64,000 bases of DNA from G963704535 sp963704535 (GTDB lineage Bacteria; Chloroflexota; Chloroflexia; Chloroflexales; Roseiflexaceae): positions 6,138,001-6,202,000 of the forward strand of contig OY969916.1 in NCBI GenBank assembly GCA_963704535.1. The letters run 5' to 3'. Position 1 is the first letter of the stretch. Every line of letters begins with the position of its first letter. The notes beneath the pieces are model-generated. The model was not told the origin of the DNA. It searched no databases and worked only from the letters and a program-made list of their open reading frames with translations. Below are positions 40,495-48,004 of this stretch, one piece after another. Made by a program: the position numbers and the translations under genes.

Positions 40495-41532
40495 TCAGAC
40501 TCGGCTCTGATACAGCACGACCAGCGCGGCGCCGATCGCCTGGGACAGGTCGCCCAGCGTGGCCGGGACAACGCGCAGCCGAGCCTGCTGAGTCGGCCAC
40601 AGGTAAGGATCAGCCGTCTCGCGCACGATCCGCAAATAGCGCTCCCGGAACTCCGCCGTCGTGGCCTCGGTGTCCATCAGGCCCCCGCCGATGACCACAA
40701 ACTGTGGGTCGAGGGCCATGACCAGGTTGGCGACATGCAGCCCCATTGCGCGGGCCTGAAAGTCGAACAGCTCGACGGCCAGCGGATCGCCCTGCTGCGC
40801 CAGGCCCCGCACGGCAAACGCCCGCTCTTTCGGACTCAACGAGGACCTAGCCAACTCGTGATCGGGCTGCTGGGCCAGCCTATCGGCCAGCAGGTGCGGT
40901 AGGCCGGAGAGGGTCGTGTAGACCTCGACGCAGCCCCATGTCCGGCCGCAGCCACACGGGTAGGGGCGGGCGCCCAGCAGGTGCAGCGGTGCGGGCATGT
41001 GGCCGGCCTCCATCCCCGCCAGGGTGTCGCCGTCGAGGGGCAGGCCGTTCTGATCGATATAGGCGGCGCCAAGGCCGGAGCCGGGGGCCAGCATCAGCAC
41101 GCTGCCGGTGCCGCTACCGCGCACGCGCTGTGCCTCGGCCACGCCGCCCATGTTGCCATCATTCCCGACCGCCAGCAGCACCTCCCGCCCGGCCCGCTCG
41201 GCCAGCGCGCGGCTGTACGCCGTGTGTACGTCGAAACCGACGAAGCTTTCCGGCAAGTTTGGGCCGCGCTCAAGCACCCCAGGGCTCCGGCGCGGCCCAG
41301 GGATGGCCACCCCGACCCCCTGGACCTGGTCCCACATCAGCTCATTCTGCCCCAGGTACGCGGTGATCGCCTCGACCCAGCCGCGAACGACCGCCTCGGG
41401 ACCCAAGTCGGCATTCGTCGATCGCTGGAGCAGATTGGTCGAAATCGCCGTGCCGTCGCCCCAAACACCCCCGACCTTCGACGTGGTAGCCCCGCCATCA
41501 GTGCCGATATAGACGGGCTGCGCTGCGCTCAT
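40495..41532 (-). CDS. ROK-family sugar kinase (glucokinase-like)
   Basis: A ~345-residue cytosolic kinase or regulator of the ROK family. The ATP-binding start is YIGTDGGATTSKVGGV. GNDGNMGGVAEAQ holds the catalytic aspartate region. LAPGSGLGAAYID and GMEAGHMP are sugar-site segments. PCGCGRTWGCVE is the zinc-binding motif. No N-terminal helix-turn-helix is present, so it is a kinase rather than a repressor. ATG 41532 overlaps the stop of the preceding P-loop gene (ATGA), which implies coupled translation. Confidence 0.9.
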   Translation of the reverse strand: MSAAQPVYIGTDGGATTSKVGGVWGDGTAISTNLLQRSTNADLGPEAVVRGWVEAITAYLGQNELMWDQVQGVGVAIPGPRRSPGVLERGPNLPESFVGFDVHTAYSRALAERAGREVLLAVGNDGNMGGVAEAQRVRGSGTGSVLMLAPGSGLGAAYIDQNGLPLDGDTLAGMEAGHMPAPLHLLGARPYPCGCGRTWGCVEVYTTLSGLPHLLADRLAQQPDHELARSSLSPKERAFAVRGLAQQGDPLAVELFDFQARAMGLHVANLVMALDPQFVVIGGGLMDTEATTAEFRERYLRIVRETADPYLWPTQQARLRVVPATLGDLSQAIGAALVVLYQSRV

Positions 41533-42188
41533 GGTCTCACCTGGCTTTCTGTTGCTATACGAACGTCTTCGCAACCAAGCGTGTCGAGAAACGCGCCGGC
41601 CGTAAACGTAGGTGAGCGATGCAGATCGTAGTCGATGCGGATATCGCTATACGTCGCGTATAACTGCTCGCGGAACCCAATAAGCTGCGAGTAGGAGCGG
41701 GCAAGTGCGTCCTGCCGGCCTTCAGCAGCGGCCTGGGAAAATAACCCGCGCCAGATCAGCGGGCGTGGATGCTCCAGATAGTCCGTCAACATCTGCCCAT
41801 GTGCCGCTTCTGAAAGGGCTAGATACGCGATCGTCACGAACTGGCGCAACTGCGCGAAGAGTTCTGCGCCGGCATAGATGCTGCTTCCACCCATATCGAT
41901 CACGAGCTTGGCCGGCGCGGTGCCGGTTTGCAGCGTGGCGAGGATGTCGCGCAAGACGGCTGCCTCGCAGCGCAGGTACTGCTCCTCCCGCTCGCGATAT
42001 CCCGCGTCATAGGGGAAGCCGAGCCAGGCACCAATATCGTAGAGCGACGTGAACGGTCGTTGGAGTTCGGCACCGAGGTTCGCCGCTATCAGATCGTCGC
42101 AATGCAGGCATTCGTAGCCTAGAAGCGCCAACTGTTCGGCCCAATAGGTCTTACCGACGCACGACATCCCGATAAGGCCGATACGCAT
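41529..42188 (-). CDS. P-loop kinase, shikimate-kinase-like
   Basis: A ~219-residue nucleotide-binding protein beginning MRIGLIGMSCVGKTYWAEQL, with Walker A GMSCVGKT. YECLHCDDLIAANLG resembles the substrate-binding DD region of shikimate and related kinases. LVIDMGGSSIYAG is a possible Walker B strand, and RPLIWRGLF may be the lid. Substrate is unknown. ATG 42188 is chosen with GAGG upstream. The open frame to 42395 runs through a palindromic element and is not likely coding. It is coupled by ATGA to the ROK sugar kinase, so a role in sugar or nucleotide metabolism is plausible. Confidence 0.75.
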   Translation of the reverse strand: MRIGLIGMSCVGKTYWAEQLALLGYECLHCDDLIAANLGAELQRPFTSLYDIGAWLGFPYDAGYREREEQYLRCEAAVLRDILATLQTGTAPAKLVIDMGGSSIYAGAELFAQLRQFVTIAYLALSEAAHGQMLTDYLEHPRPLIWRGLFSQAAAEGRQDALARSYSQLIGFREQLYATYSDIRIDYDLHRSPTFTAGAFLDTLGCEDVRIATESQVRP

Positions 42189-42266
42189 ATGATTCCTCTT
42201 TTTTACAGGACTTACGCGGTGGCGCCTGCAACGCTCTATTGCCTGCCCTTCGTCAAGCTCAGGAAG

Positions 42267-42364
42267 TTCGGCAGCAAGGTACTTCACCTCTTTTTTCTCG
42301 TGGATTTTCGCCCGGTCGGGCGAAAATCCACGAGAAAAGAAAGAAAAAGTACCGCTCTGCCGAA
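42267..42364. repeat. 98-bp nearly symmetric palindrome
   Basis: The inner 22-base arms (42293-42314 and 42317-42338; TTTTCTCGTGGATTTTCGCC and following CG) pair perfectly around GT. Further out, GGTACT pairs with AGTACC and TTCGGCAG with CTGCCGAA, all sharing the centre at 42315-42316. It lies between two minus-strand genes and may be a small non-autonomous element or a terminator. Confidence 0.75.
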
Positions 42365-42407
42365 GGCCAAGATCACGTCTTAGAGATAACTGCAAAACTC
42401 CTGTTTT

Positions 42408-43670
42408 TTAGAAGATGTACATATCCAGGAACGCATTGCGGAATTTGCCCTGCGGATCGTAGGAGCGCAGCAGGTGCTGAAAGTCCGGCAGCTTCTTGTA
42501 GAGCGCTTGCAGACGCGCCGGCGGCATGGTAAATAACTTGCCCCAGTGCGGGCGAGCCTCGAACGGCGCGAGTTGCTCCTCGATCAGCGGGAGCAGTTGA
42601 CTAACCGCTTCCCAGTCCTTGTACCACGTAAAGTGGAAGGCCACACATGCCTGCTTGTAACACGGGCTCATCCACAGCTCGTCGGCGGCGATGGTGCGCA
42701 CCTCGGAAATCTGAAGCAGCGGGGCCACCTGTTCGCGTACTTGATCGAGCGCGCGGAATGCCGCCACTGCGTGCCGGCGCGGCACAAAATACTCGGTTTG
42801 CAGCTCCTCGCCACTGCTTGGGGTGTTCTCCAGGCGGAAGTGCGGCAAGCGCTCATACCACGGGCCAGGGATGCCCATCTGCGCGGTGCAAGGTTCCGCT
42901 GAGAGGCTTACGATCGGGTGCCGGTGGCCCGCCGCAAGCGTCGCCTCGAACAATGTGGGTTTCGGCTCTGATGGGGCGCCGTCCGTAATGCGACGCTTGA
43001 ACCACGCCAAATTGATCCTCGCGCCGCGCCAGTCGGTGAAGAGGCTGACGCTGTAGGCGCTCGATACAATCTGGTCAAAGTGGTCTTCCAGTTGCGCCAC
43101 GGGCAGGTTCTCATACACGTCCTGCTGCATCTCAAACGCCGGAACAATGTCGAGCGTGAGCTTCGTGACCACCCCCAGCCCGCCAAGCCCGACGACCGCG
43201 CCCTGAAATTGTTCGCCGTCGTGTTCGCGGGATAACATGACCACCTGGCCGTCGGCAGTCACCAACTCCATCGCGGCGACGGCCGTGGCCAGGTTGCCGT
43301 TGCCGTCGCCCGAGCCGTGCGTCGCCGTGGCGCAGGCGCCTGCGATTGAAATATGCGGCAACGAGGCCAGGTTGTGCAGTGCATAGCCCGCGCGATGAAG
43401 CTCCCGGCAGAGTTGACCGTACTTGACACCGGCGGCGACCGTCACCGTGCGGCGCTCGTGGTCCACTGTCACCCCAGGATCGAAACGCTCAAGCGAAATC
43501 AGATCCTCGGACGAGTCGGCGATACCGTTGAATGAATGGCGTGAGCCGAGCACCCGCAGCTTGCGGCAGCCAGTGACTAGTGCTTGTACCTGCTCGACCG
43601 TCTCTGGATAGTGCAGCCTGGCGGCGCTGTAGGTGTAATTGCCGGCCCAGTTGCTGGGATTCTCAAGCAT
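42408..43670 (-). CDS. FAD-linked alditol/xylitol oxidase-like protein
   Basis: A ~420-residue flavoprotein of the VAO/PCMH family, close in pattern to alditol oxidase and L-gulonolactone oxidase. The FAD-binding start NWAGNYTYSAARLHYPETVE, GSRHSFNGIADS and SLPHISIAGACATATHGSGD are typical; the histidine in GSRHS is used for covalent FAD in this family. VVGLGGLGVVTKLTLDIVP and the C-terminal FHFTWYKDWEAV and PHWGKLF complete it. It should oxidise polyols with oxygen and release peroxide, although the acceptor is inferred. ATG 43670 is chosen with AGGAG 7 bases upstream over ATG 43694. Confidence 0.88.
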   Translation of the reverse strand: MLENPSNWAGNYTYSAARLHYPETVEQVQALVTGCRKLRVLGSRHSFNGIADSSEDLISLERFDPGVTVDHERRTVTVAAGVKYGQLCRELHRAGYALHNLASLPHISIAGACATATHGSGDGNGNLATAVAAMELVTADGQVVMLSREHDGEQFQGAVVGLGGLGVVTKLTLDIVPAFEMQQDVYENLPVAQLEDHFDQIVSSAYSVSLFTDWRGARINLAWFKRRITDGAPSEPKPTLFEATLAAGHRHPIVSLSAEPCTAQMGIPGPWYERLPHFRLENTPSSGEELQTEYFVPRRHAVAAFRALDQVREQVAPLLQISEVRTIAADELWMSPCYKQACVAFHFTWYKDWEAVSQLLPLIEEQLAPFEARPHWGKLFTMPPARLQALYKKLPDFQHLLRSYDPQGKFRNAFLDMYIF

Positions 43671-43704
43671 CTTCGTGCTCCTATCGGCGTACATACACCA
43701 GTAG

Positions 43705-43810
43705 TTTTACCACGAAGATCACGAAGGTTAGGAAGACCACGAAGAGGGCTGATACATGTGGCTGTAGAGCCTTCGTGATCTTCGTATCTTCGCGAGCTTC
43801 GTGGTGAAAA
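43705..43810. repeat. CACGAAG-type palindromic repeat
   Basis: TTTTACCACGAAG at the left is mirrored by CTTCGTGGTGAAAA at the right, with inner GATCACGAAGG and CCTTCGTGATC-like stretches. It forms a long imperfect hairpin between the Uma2 gene and the oxidase gene. Confidence 0.65.
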
Positions 43811-43860
43811 ACCGTGGGCGAACTTACGCTGAGATGTACTATAGACTGAGTTGGCGTGCT

Positions 43861-44412
43861 CTACGCGAAAATGACGTGGATGGGCAAGCTCCAACCTGGG
43901 ATGACCTCGCCACCCTCAAGCGTATCTTGTTCCATCAAGAGGGTAATCTCGGTCCGCGAACGATAGACCGTCACCAGGCGTTTGCGTGGGTTGACGATCA
44001 CCACCATGCGGGTGCCTGCATCGAGCCAATCCAGGACTTTCTCATCTACCTCGGTGTAGAGGTCATGGGGGGAAACAAACTCCACAGCCATATCGGGTGC
44101 GCCTGGCCAGAAGCCATCATCGTCGGGGATCGTCGCTTCACGCTCATGCCGGACAAATGCGACGTCGGGCGCACGAACGAGATCAGGATCCGTGGCCAGG
44201 AGAAACCCTGTTTCGGCGGCATACACCACGCCTAACTGGTGGGCGCGAACATACTGATCCAGTGGCGTGGTGAGATTGATGATCAGGCGACCGTGTTTCC
44301 GTCCAGCAGGCGACATACGGCGGAGTTCTCCGCGCACCAACTCGTAGCGGAAGCCATCATCGGGGAGTGCGAGCAACTCCGCAGCCGTCATCAGTTGTGG
44401 GGTGGTTGTCAT
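43861..44412 (-). CDS. Uma2-family (DUF820) putative endonuclease
   Basis: A 183-residue protein of the Uma2 family, whose fold belongs to the PD-(D/E)XK nuclease group. The start MTTTPQLMTAAELLALPDDG, YELVRGELRRMSPAG and LVRAPDVAFV are characteristic. WPGAPDMAVEFVSPHD holds the expected Asp/Glu pair, and VLDWLDAGTRMVVIVNPRKR has the lysine/arginine end. These genes are abundant in Chloroflexi and Cyanobacteria with unproven function, possibly in mobile-element biology. It has its own promoter at 44470. Confidence 0.9.
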   Translation of the reverse strand: MTTTPQLMTAAELLALPDDGFRYELVRGELRRMSPAGRKHGRLIINLTTPLDQYVRAHQLGVVYAAETGFLLATDPDLVRAPDVAFVRHEREATIPDDDGFWPGAPDMAVEFVSPHDLYTEVDEKVLDWLDAGTRMVVIVNPRKRLVTVYRSRTEITLLMEQDTLEGGEVIPGWSLPIHVIFA

Positions 44413-44469
44413 CGCACTGAGCCTTGTCGTTTTTGAAGTCGTATCGCTCGCGCGTGAGCATCAGGCAGC

Positions 44470-44499
44470 ATTATAACATAGCCCCAATGACCACCTCAA
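44470..44499 (-). promoter_or_regulatory. Promoter for the Uma2 gene
   Basis: On the minus strand TTGAGG (44499-44494), an 18-base spacer and TATAAT (44475-44470) with an upstream TGT give a good promoter ~60 bases before the start. Confidence 0.6.
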
Positions 44500-44503
44500 A
44501 GTA

Positions 44504-44543
44504 AAGGGCGGGTACCAGGGGAGATGCCCCGGTACCCGCCCTT
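44504..44543 (-). terminator. Hairpin terminator of the small helical protein gene
   Basis: AAGGGCGGGTACC pairs with GGTACCCGCCCTT (13 bp) around a loop that itself contains GGGG and CCCC. On the minus strand it is followed by TTTAC. It lies just after the gene at 44592 and just upstream of the Uma2 promoter. Confidence 0.75.
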
Positions 44544-44591
44544 ATCAATTAAAGATGCTGCTCTGCTGTTCGGAATGAGGCGACGAGCCGC

Positions 44592-45089
44592 TTACTGCTC
44601 CCCATCGGGCAGGAGCTGCGCGCGCAGCTCGCCCAGGCTCTTGATCGCCCGGTCGGCATTGCGCCGCAGCAGGTCGTAGGTCTCCTGGGTACCACTGCCG
44701 GTGAGCTGACCATTCATCAGCATATCGGCCGCCAGCACCAGGACGGTCAGGCATTGGGAAAGCTCGGTTGCGGCCGGGGTCTTCGCCAGCCGCAGCTTGC
44801 GTAGCCGGTGCATCGCATCCTCGGCTTGGCGCGCGTTCGGGTGAAGCCACATGCGCAGCGTCTGCACGGCCGGCACGTAGGTTTTACCATCCGACAGCAT
44901 CTCAGCGGTGCTGCTGAGTACCGTCAGAGCTTGTGTGAGCTGCTGAAACACTACCCGCAGCGTGCTGTTGGTTGTTTCAGCCGAGTGCTCGGCTGGAGTG
45001 CTGGTAAGAAGGCTGGCGCTGCTGTTTGTCTGCATAATGTACGTACGGTTTGGCCCTAGTTGGGTCCAAGTGATGACCCGATTGGGCAT
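44592..45089 (-). CDS. Small helical protein with two HisKA-like repeats
   Basis: A ~165-residue protein with no recognised family. Two similar helical segments are visible: FQQLTQALTVLSSTAEMLSD followed by a second helix, and LSQCLTVLVLAADMLMNGQL followed by TYDLLRRNADRAIKSLGELR. Both recall the dimerisation helices of histidine kinases but lack the phosphoacceptor histidine. ATG 45089 is chosen because GGGGGAG lies 6 bases upstream. The open frame continues to 45140. It has its own promoter and terminator, so it is a single-gene unit. Confidence 0.6.
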   Translation of the reverse strand: MPNRVITWTQLGPNRTYIMQTNSSASLLTSTPAEHSAETTNSTLRVVFQQLTQALTVLSSTAEMLSDGKTYVPAVQTLRMWLHPNARQAEDAMHRLRKLRLAKTPAATELSQCLTVLVLAADMLMNGQLTGSGTQETYDLLRRNADRAIKSLGELRAQLLPDGEQ

Positions 45090-45337
45090 ACAGTACTCCC
45101 CCTTGGGGTGGCAGCCGAGTGGCTTGAGCGTTCCAGGCACAAACCGGCTCCATCGTCCGCCGCGCGTGCGATACCGCTACGGTTGAGGTGCGGAACTCGT
45201 CGCGCGCCCGCCCTATCGGGTCGCGGCAGTGGGCGATGGAGGTACCGGCGCGGGCTCGAACAGGTCGCCTCAGGGCGATGGTTCACGTGTCGGCGCGGTC
45301 TTTAGATGCTGGTGTATAAGTCGTTAAACCCTAGCAG

Positions 45338-45367
45338 ATTATACCGCTCACGAGCGCCGATCCGCAA
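45338..45367 (-). promoter_or_regulatory. Promoter for the small helical protein gene
   Basis: On the minus strand TTGCGG (45367-45362), 18 bases, then TATAAT (45343-45338). The leader would be ~240 bases. The spacer 45090-45522 otherwise holds the divergent DMT permease promoter and no other gene. Confidence 0.55.
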
Positions 45368-45451
45368 CGCTTCCATGGTCCTGTTGCGGGACAGTACTTT
45401 TTGAAACACTGTCATAGGCGTGCGGCGCAGTGGTGATCAGGCTGCGGTGGC

Positions 45452-45460
45452 TGCTATAAT
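45452..45460 (+). promoter_or_regulatory. Extended -10 promoter for the DMT permease
   Basis: TGC TATAAT (TATAAT 45455-45460) lies ~60 bases upstream of the GTG start. No clear -35 is present. Confidence 0.5.
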
Positions 45461-45522
45461 GCGGCGGGAACGCTCGAAGCAACGCCGGAAACCGCTGGCA
45501 TTGCTCGCACTATGGAGGCGCT

Positions 45523-46380
45523 GTGTCGCCAATCGCACTTGGACTCCTGATTACGGCTGCGGCGCTGCACGCCGGGTGGAATCTGCTCGTCAAGCAGGCC
45601 GGCGAGAAACAAATCTTTACCTGGTGGGCGATGGTTGCGGGTGTGGCCTGCTTCGCCCCGCTGCTGGCCCTCAGCCCGCTGCCCTTGGCGCGGATCTGGC
45701 CCTACGCTGTCGTCAGCGCGCTGGTCGAGGCGCTCTACTTCGTCGCGCTGACGCGCGCGTACAAGATCGGCGATTTCTCGCTGGTCTACCCGCTGGCGCG
45801 CGGGGCGGCGCCGGCGCTGCTGGCCGTCTGGGCCACGCTATTCCTGGGCGAGCGCCCGCGCCTGGCGGGGGTGATCGGGCTGGTGGTGCTGCTGGGCGGC
45901 CTGATCGTCGTGGGCGGTGGCGGCTGGTGGGCGCGGCGGGCGGCGGGCGGGCCCAGCGCACGCGGGATTGGCACGGCGCTGGGGGTGGCCTGCTGCATCT
46001 CGGTCTATTCGGCGATCGATGGGGCCGCCGTGCGCTTGGCCGATCCGGCCCCCTACACGGTGCTGGTGATCGCCCTGAGCGCCGTGTGTACCGCCCCGGC
46101 CGTGCTGGCGCGCTACGGCCGCGCGGCTGTGGTGGCCGAGTGGCGCGCCAATTGGGGGCGCATCGCGGCAGTCGGCATCTTGACGATGATCTCCTACATG
46201 CTGGTGCTGCGAGCCTACGCGAGCACGGGCGTCAGCTACGCCGGCGCCATCCGCGAGATCAGCGTGGTCTTCGCGGCGCTCGTCGGCTGGCGCTGGCTGG
46301 GCGAGGGCTTCGGGGCGGCGCGCACGATCGGGGCCGGCGTGATCTTTGCCGGTATCCTGATCATCGCCGTCGCTGGCTAA
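45523..46380 (+). CDS. DMT-superfamily (EamA) permease
   Basis: A 285-residue inner-membrane protein with about ten transmembrane helices arranged as two EamA repeats. The start SPIALGLLITAAALHAGWNL is typical of EamA. The first repeat ends around ERPRLAGVIGLVVLLGGLIV, and the second near REISVVFAALVGWRWLGEGF with an IFAGILIIAVAG end. Substrate is not predictable; the family exports amino acids, sugars and other metabolites. GTG 45523 has GGAGG 5 bases upstream. Its stop overlaps the stop of the convergent eCIS cargo gene (CTAA at 46377-46380). Confidence 0.88.
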   Translation: MSPIALGLLITAAALHAGWNLLVKQAGEKQIFTWWAMVAGVACFAPLLALSPLPLARIWPYAVVSALVEALYFVALTRAYKIGDFSLVYPLARGAAPALLAVWATLFLGERPRLAGVIGLVVLLGGLIVVGGGGWWARRAAGGPSARGIGTALGVACCISVYSAIDGAAVRLADPAPYTVLVIALSAVCTAPAVLARYGRAAVVAEWRANWGRIAAVGILTMISYMLVLRAYASTGVSYAGAIREISVVFAALVGWRWLGEGFGAARTIGAGVIFAGILIIAVAG

Positions 46381-46413
46381 AACTGATTTGCCTGCCACTC
46401 CGCCAAACGGATA
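46377..46413. repeat. Copy 1 of ~36-bp direct repeat at the end of cargo gene 1
   Basis: CTAAAACTGATTTGCCT followed by GCCACTCCGCCAAACGGAT. It covers the last 11-12 codons and stop of cargo gene 1. A close copy lies at 47889-47923, just upstream of that gene, in the same orientation. Confidence 0.8.
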
Positions 46414-47876
46414 TTATACGTGCCCTGAACAGGTACGAGTCCTACGCCGCGCGTGGTACGGGGCAGGGAGTTAAGGAAATCTCTCGGGTAGCCGCCGTTA
46501 TGCACCGCCCAGCCGTGCTCAGCGATGCGGCACTGCTGTTCGCGACCAAACGACCTCAGCGAGTTGGCCACCAACTGCGCGTAAGAGTATCCGTAGCCGG
46601 GCCGAACACCATGCGCGGCCGCCTCGCCCATCGTGTAGGTCGCGCCGCGGCGGTCAAACTGCACTATATGCCCAAGCTCATGCACTGTGTTTTGGAGGTT
46701 TGCGTTTGCATTACCCTGGTCTTGCAGCCGGATCATGTGATAGGTCGCCATTCCGATAAAGGCATCGTAGTCGCCACCACCTGCGACATAGCTAAAGACC
46801 CTGAGGAGAAACTGATCGTCGTGCGAGACGCGCACGCGGTTCCACAACCTCGGTCGCGCGCCATAGATCGCGTTGGCGGCGCCCCGCTCGCCAGGGTCCA
46901 TCGGCCGCAGATGCTCGTTGACTGCTACGTTGATAATCTCGAAGATCGGCGTGAGCGGCAGCAGGTCCAGCACATCGAACACCAGGCGCAGCGCAAAGCG
47001 TCCGACCGCCCCAAACAGCGTCAGCGCCGCATTGCCGAGGTTGGCGGTTATGTCTTGACCAGTCGCAGCTTGACCAATATACGTCACCAGCGGCCTGAGA
47101 TCATCAAGCAAGCTGAGCGGTATGTCCATAAAGATATTCCGCAGGCGCATGGGGATATCGGTGAGCCAGCCCCAGAGCGATGAAATCGTCATCGATCCTA
47201 CCTCGGTAAGCCACTCGGTCCAGGTGCGCATCTGGACAATATCCGGCTGGTTACTGATAAGCTGTGCGGCTGGAAAGTCCGGCGCTTTTTTACCAACCTT
47301 GCTGCGCTGGGCAGCCGGGTTCCGCAACGATCCGATCTGGAGTGCCCGCGCCCCCATCGCATCCGCCTCGCGCTCCAACCCCCGATCATTGTTGATCGCC
47401 ACGCCCTTGGTCTGGACCGTCGGGCGCACGCGCCCCTGCTTCTGCTGCACGACGTGCCACGCCTCGTGCGACAGGTGGCGCTGCTGCCCAGGGGCAACGT
47501 GGATGTCGGTCCCCTGGGTATAGGCGAGGGCTTGCAGTTGCGCGGGCCTGGGCGAATTGTAGTGGACCCGCACGTCGCCCAGCGCCAGGCCGGAAAGGGC
47601 TTCGACCCCGGCTTTTAGCGTATCGGGCAGGCCGGTGCGGTTTTCCGCCTGTGCTCCAAAAGTGTTACCAGTGGATGAAGGCGCAGCCTGCATCTGGAGC
47701 GTCCCCCCCAGCCAAGGCGCTTGCTGCTCCACGCCGGTCGCGGCCGCCTGCGCCGCCCGATCGACCAGATCGATCCCGCAGGCCGGCGGCGCCAGGGCTA
47801 CGCCGTCTACGCCGGCGTGCTGGGCAACCGATGCGGTAGGTAGCACTGCTTTAGAGACAGATGATGTATGTTTCAT
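46377..47876 (-). CDS. eCIS cargo candidate 1: DUF4157 protein with second HExxH domain
   Basis: A ~499-residue protein. The N-terminus has a short motif shared with the two other cargo proteins (ALAPPACGIDLVDRA, then GTLQMQA). The DUF4157 domain follows: TGLPDTLKAGVEALSGLALG, VRVHYNSPRPAQLQALAYTQ, DIHVAPGQQRHLSHEAWHVV with an HEAWH zinc motif, and EREADAMG. A hydrophobic middle (WLTEVGSMTISSLWGWLTD to LTLFGAVGRFALRLVFDVLD) could insert into membranes. The C-terminal part has a second HExxH, NTVHELGHIVQFD, suggesting a metalloprotease toxin. DUF4157 is strongly linked to eCIS loci. Start is ATG 47876 (ATG 47888 also possible). It is the last gene of the eCIS array. Confidence 0.82.
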   Translation of the reverse strand: MKHTSSVSKAVLPTASVAQHAGVDGVALAPPACGIDLVDRAAQAAATGVEQQAPWLGGTLQMQAAPSSTGNTFGAQAENRTGLPDTLKAGVEALSGLALGDVRVHYNSPRPAQLQALAYTQGTDIHVAPGQQRHLSHEAWHVVQQKQGRVRPTVQTKGVAINNDRGLEREADAMGARALQIGSLRNPAAQRSKVGKKAPDFPAAQLISNQPDIVQMRTWTEWLTEVGSMTISSLWGWLTDIPMRLRNIFMDIPLSLLDDLRPLVTYIGQAATGQDITANLGNAALTLFGAVGRFALRLVFDVLDLLPLTPIFEIINVAVNEHLRPMDPGERGAANAIYGARPRLWNRVRVSHDDQFLLRVFSYVAGGGDYDAFIGMATYHMIRLQDQGNANANLQNTVHELGHIVQFDRRGATYTMGEAAAHGVRPGYGYSYAQLVANSLRSFGREQQCRIAEHGWAVHNGGYPRDFLNSLPRTTRGVGLVPVQGTYNIRLAEWQANQF

Positions 47877-47888
47877 AGGTACCCACAT

Positions 47889-47923
47889 CTAAAACTGATT
47901 TGCCTATCACTGCGCCAGCGGAT
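47889..47923. repeat. Copy 2 of ~36-bp direct repeat upstream of cargo gene 1
   Basis: CTAAAACTGATTTGCCT (identical 17 bases) followed by ATCACTGCGCCAGCGGAT. On the minus strand it reads IRWRSDRQISF-stop, resembling IRLAEWQANQF-stop of cargo gene 1, so it is a remnant of a similar gene end. Confidence 0.75.
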
Positions 47924-47990
47924 GGTTTCGTTGGACCCGCCCGCTCGCCCAATGTTGAGCGAAGCGGTCGGCTGTATGCGGTTGTTAGGC
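47902..47990. other. attC-like imperfect palindrome between cargo genes
   Basis: On the minus strand it begins GCCTAAC (47990-47984), the form of the integron attC R'' box, and its other end (47908-47902) is GATAGGC, one base from the R' box GTTAGGC. The outer ~25 bases of the two arms match as an imperfect inverted repeat (GCCTAnCA...GC...CAGC-GA). The match is suggestive only, and no integrase gene is in the window. Confidence 0.35.
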
Positions 47991-48004
47991 CGCGCTCCAC
48001 GAGC

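Noticed and set aside
40495..41532. ROK protein as transcription repressor (NagC/XylR type)
   Set aside because: No N-terminal helix-turn-helix is present and the length fits a kinase.
45420..47183. Plus-strand open frame (587 residues) across the DMT permease and cargo gene 1
   Set aside because: Covers two well-supported genes in other frames and has Arg/Gly-rich low-complexity translation.
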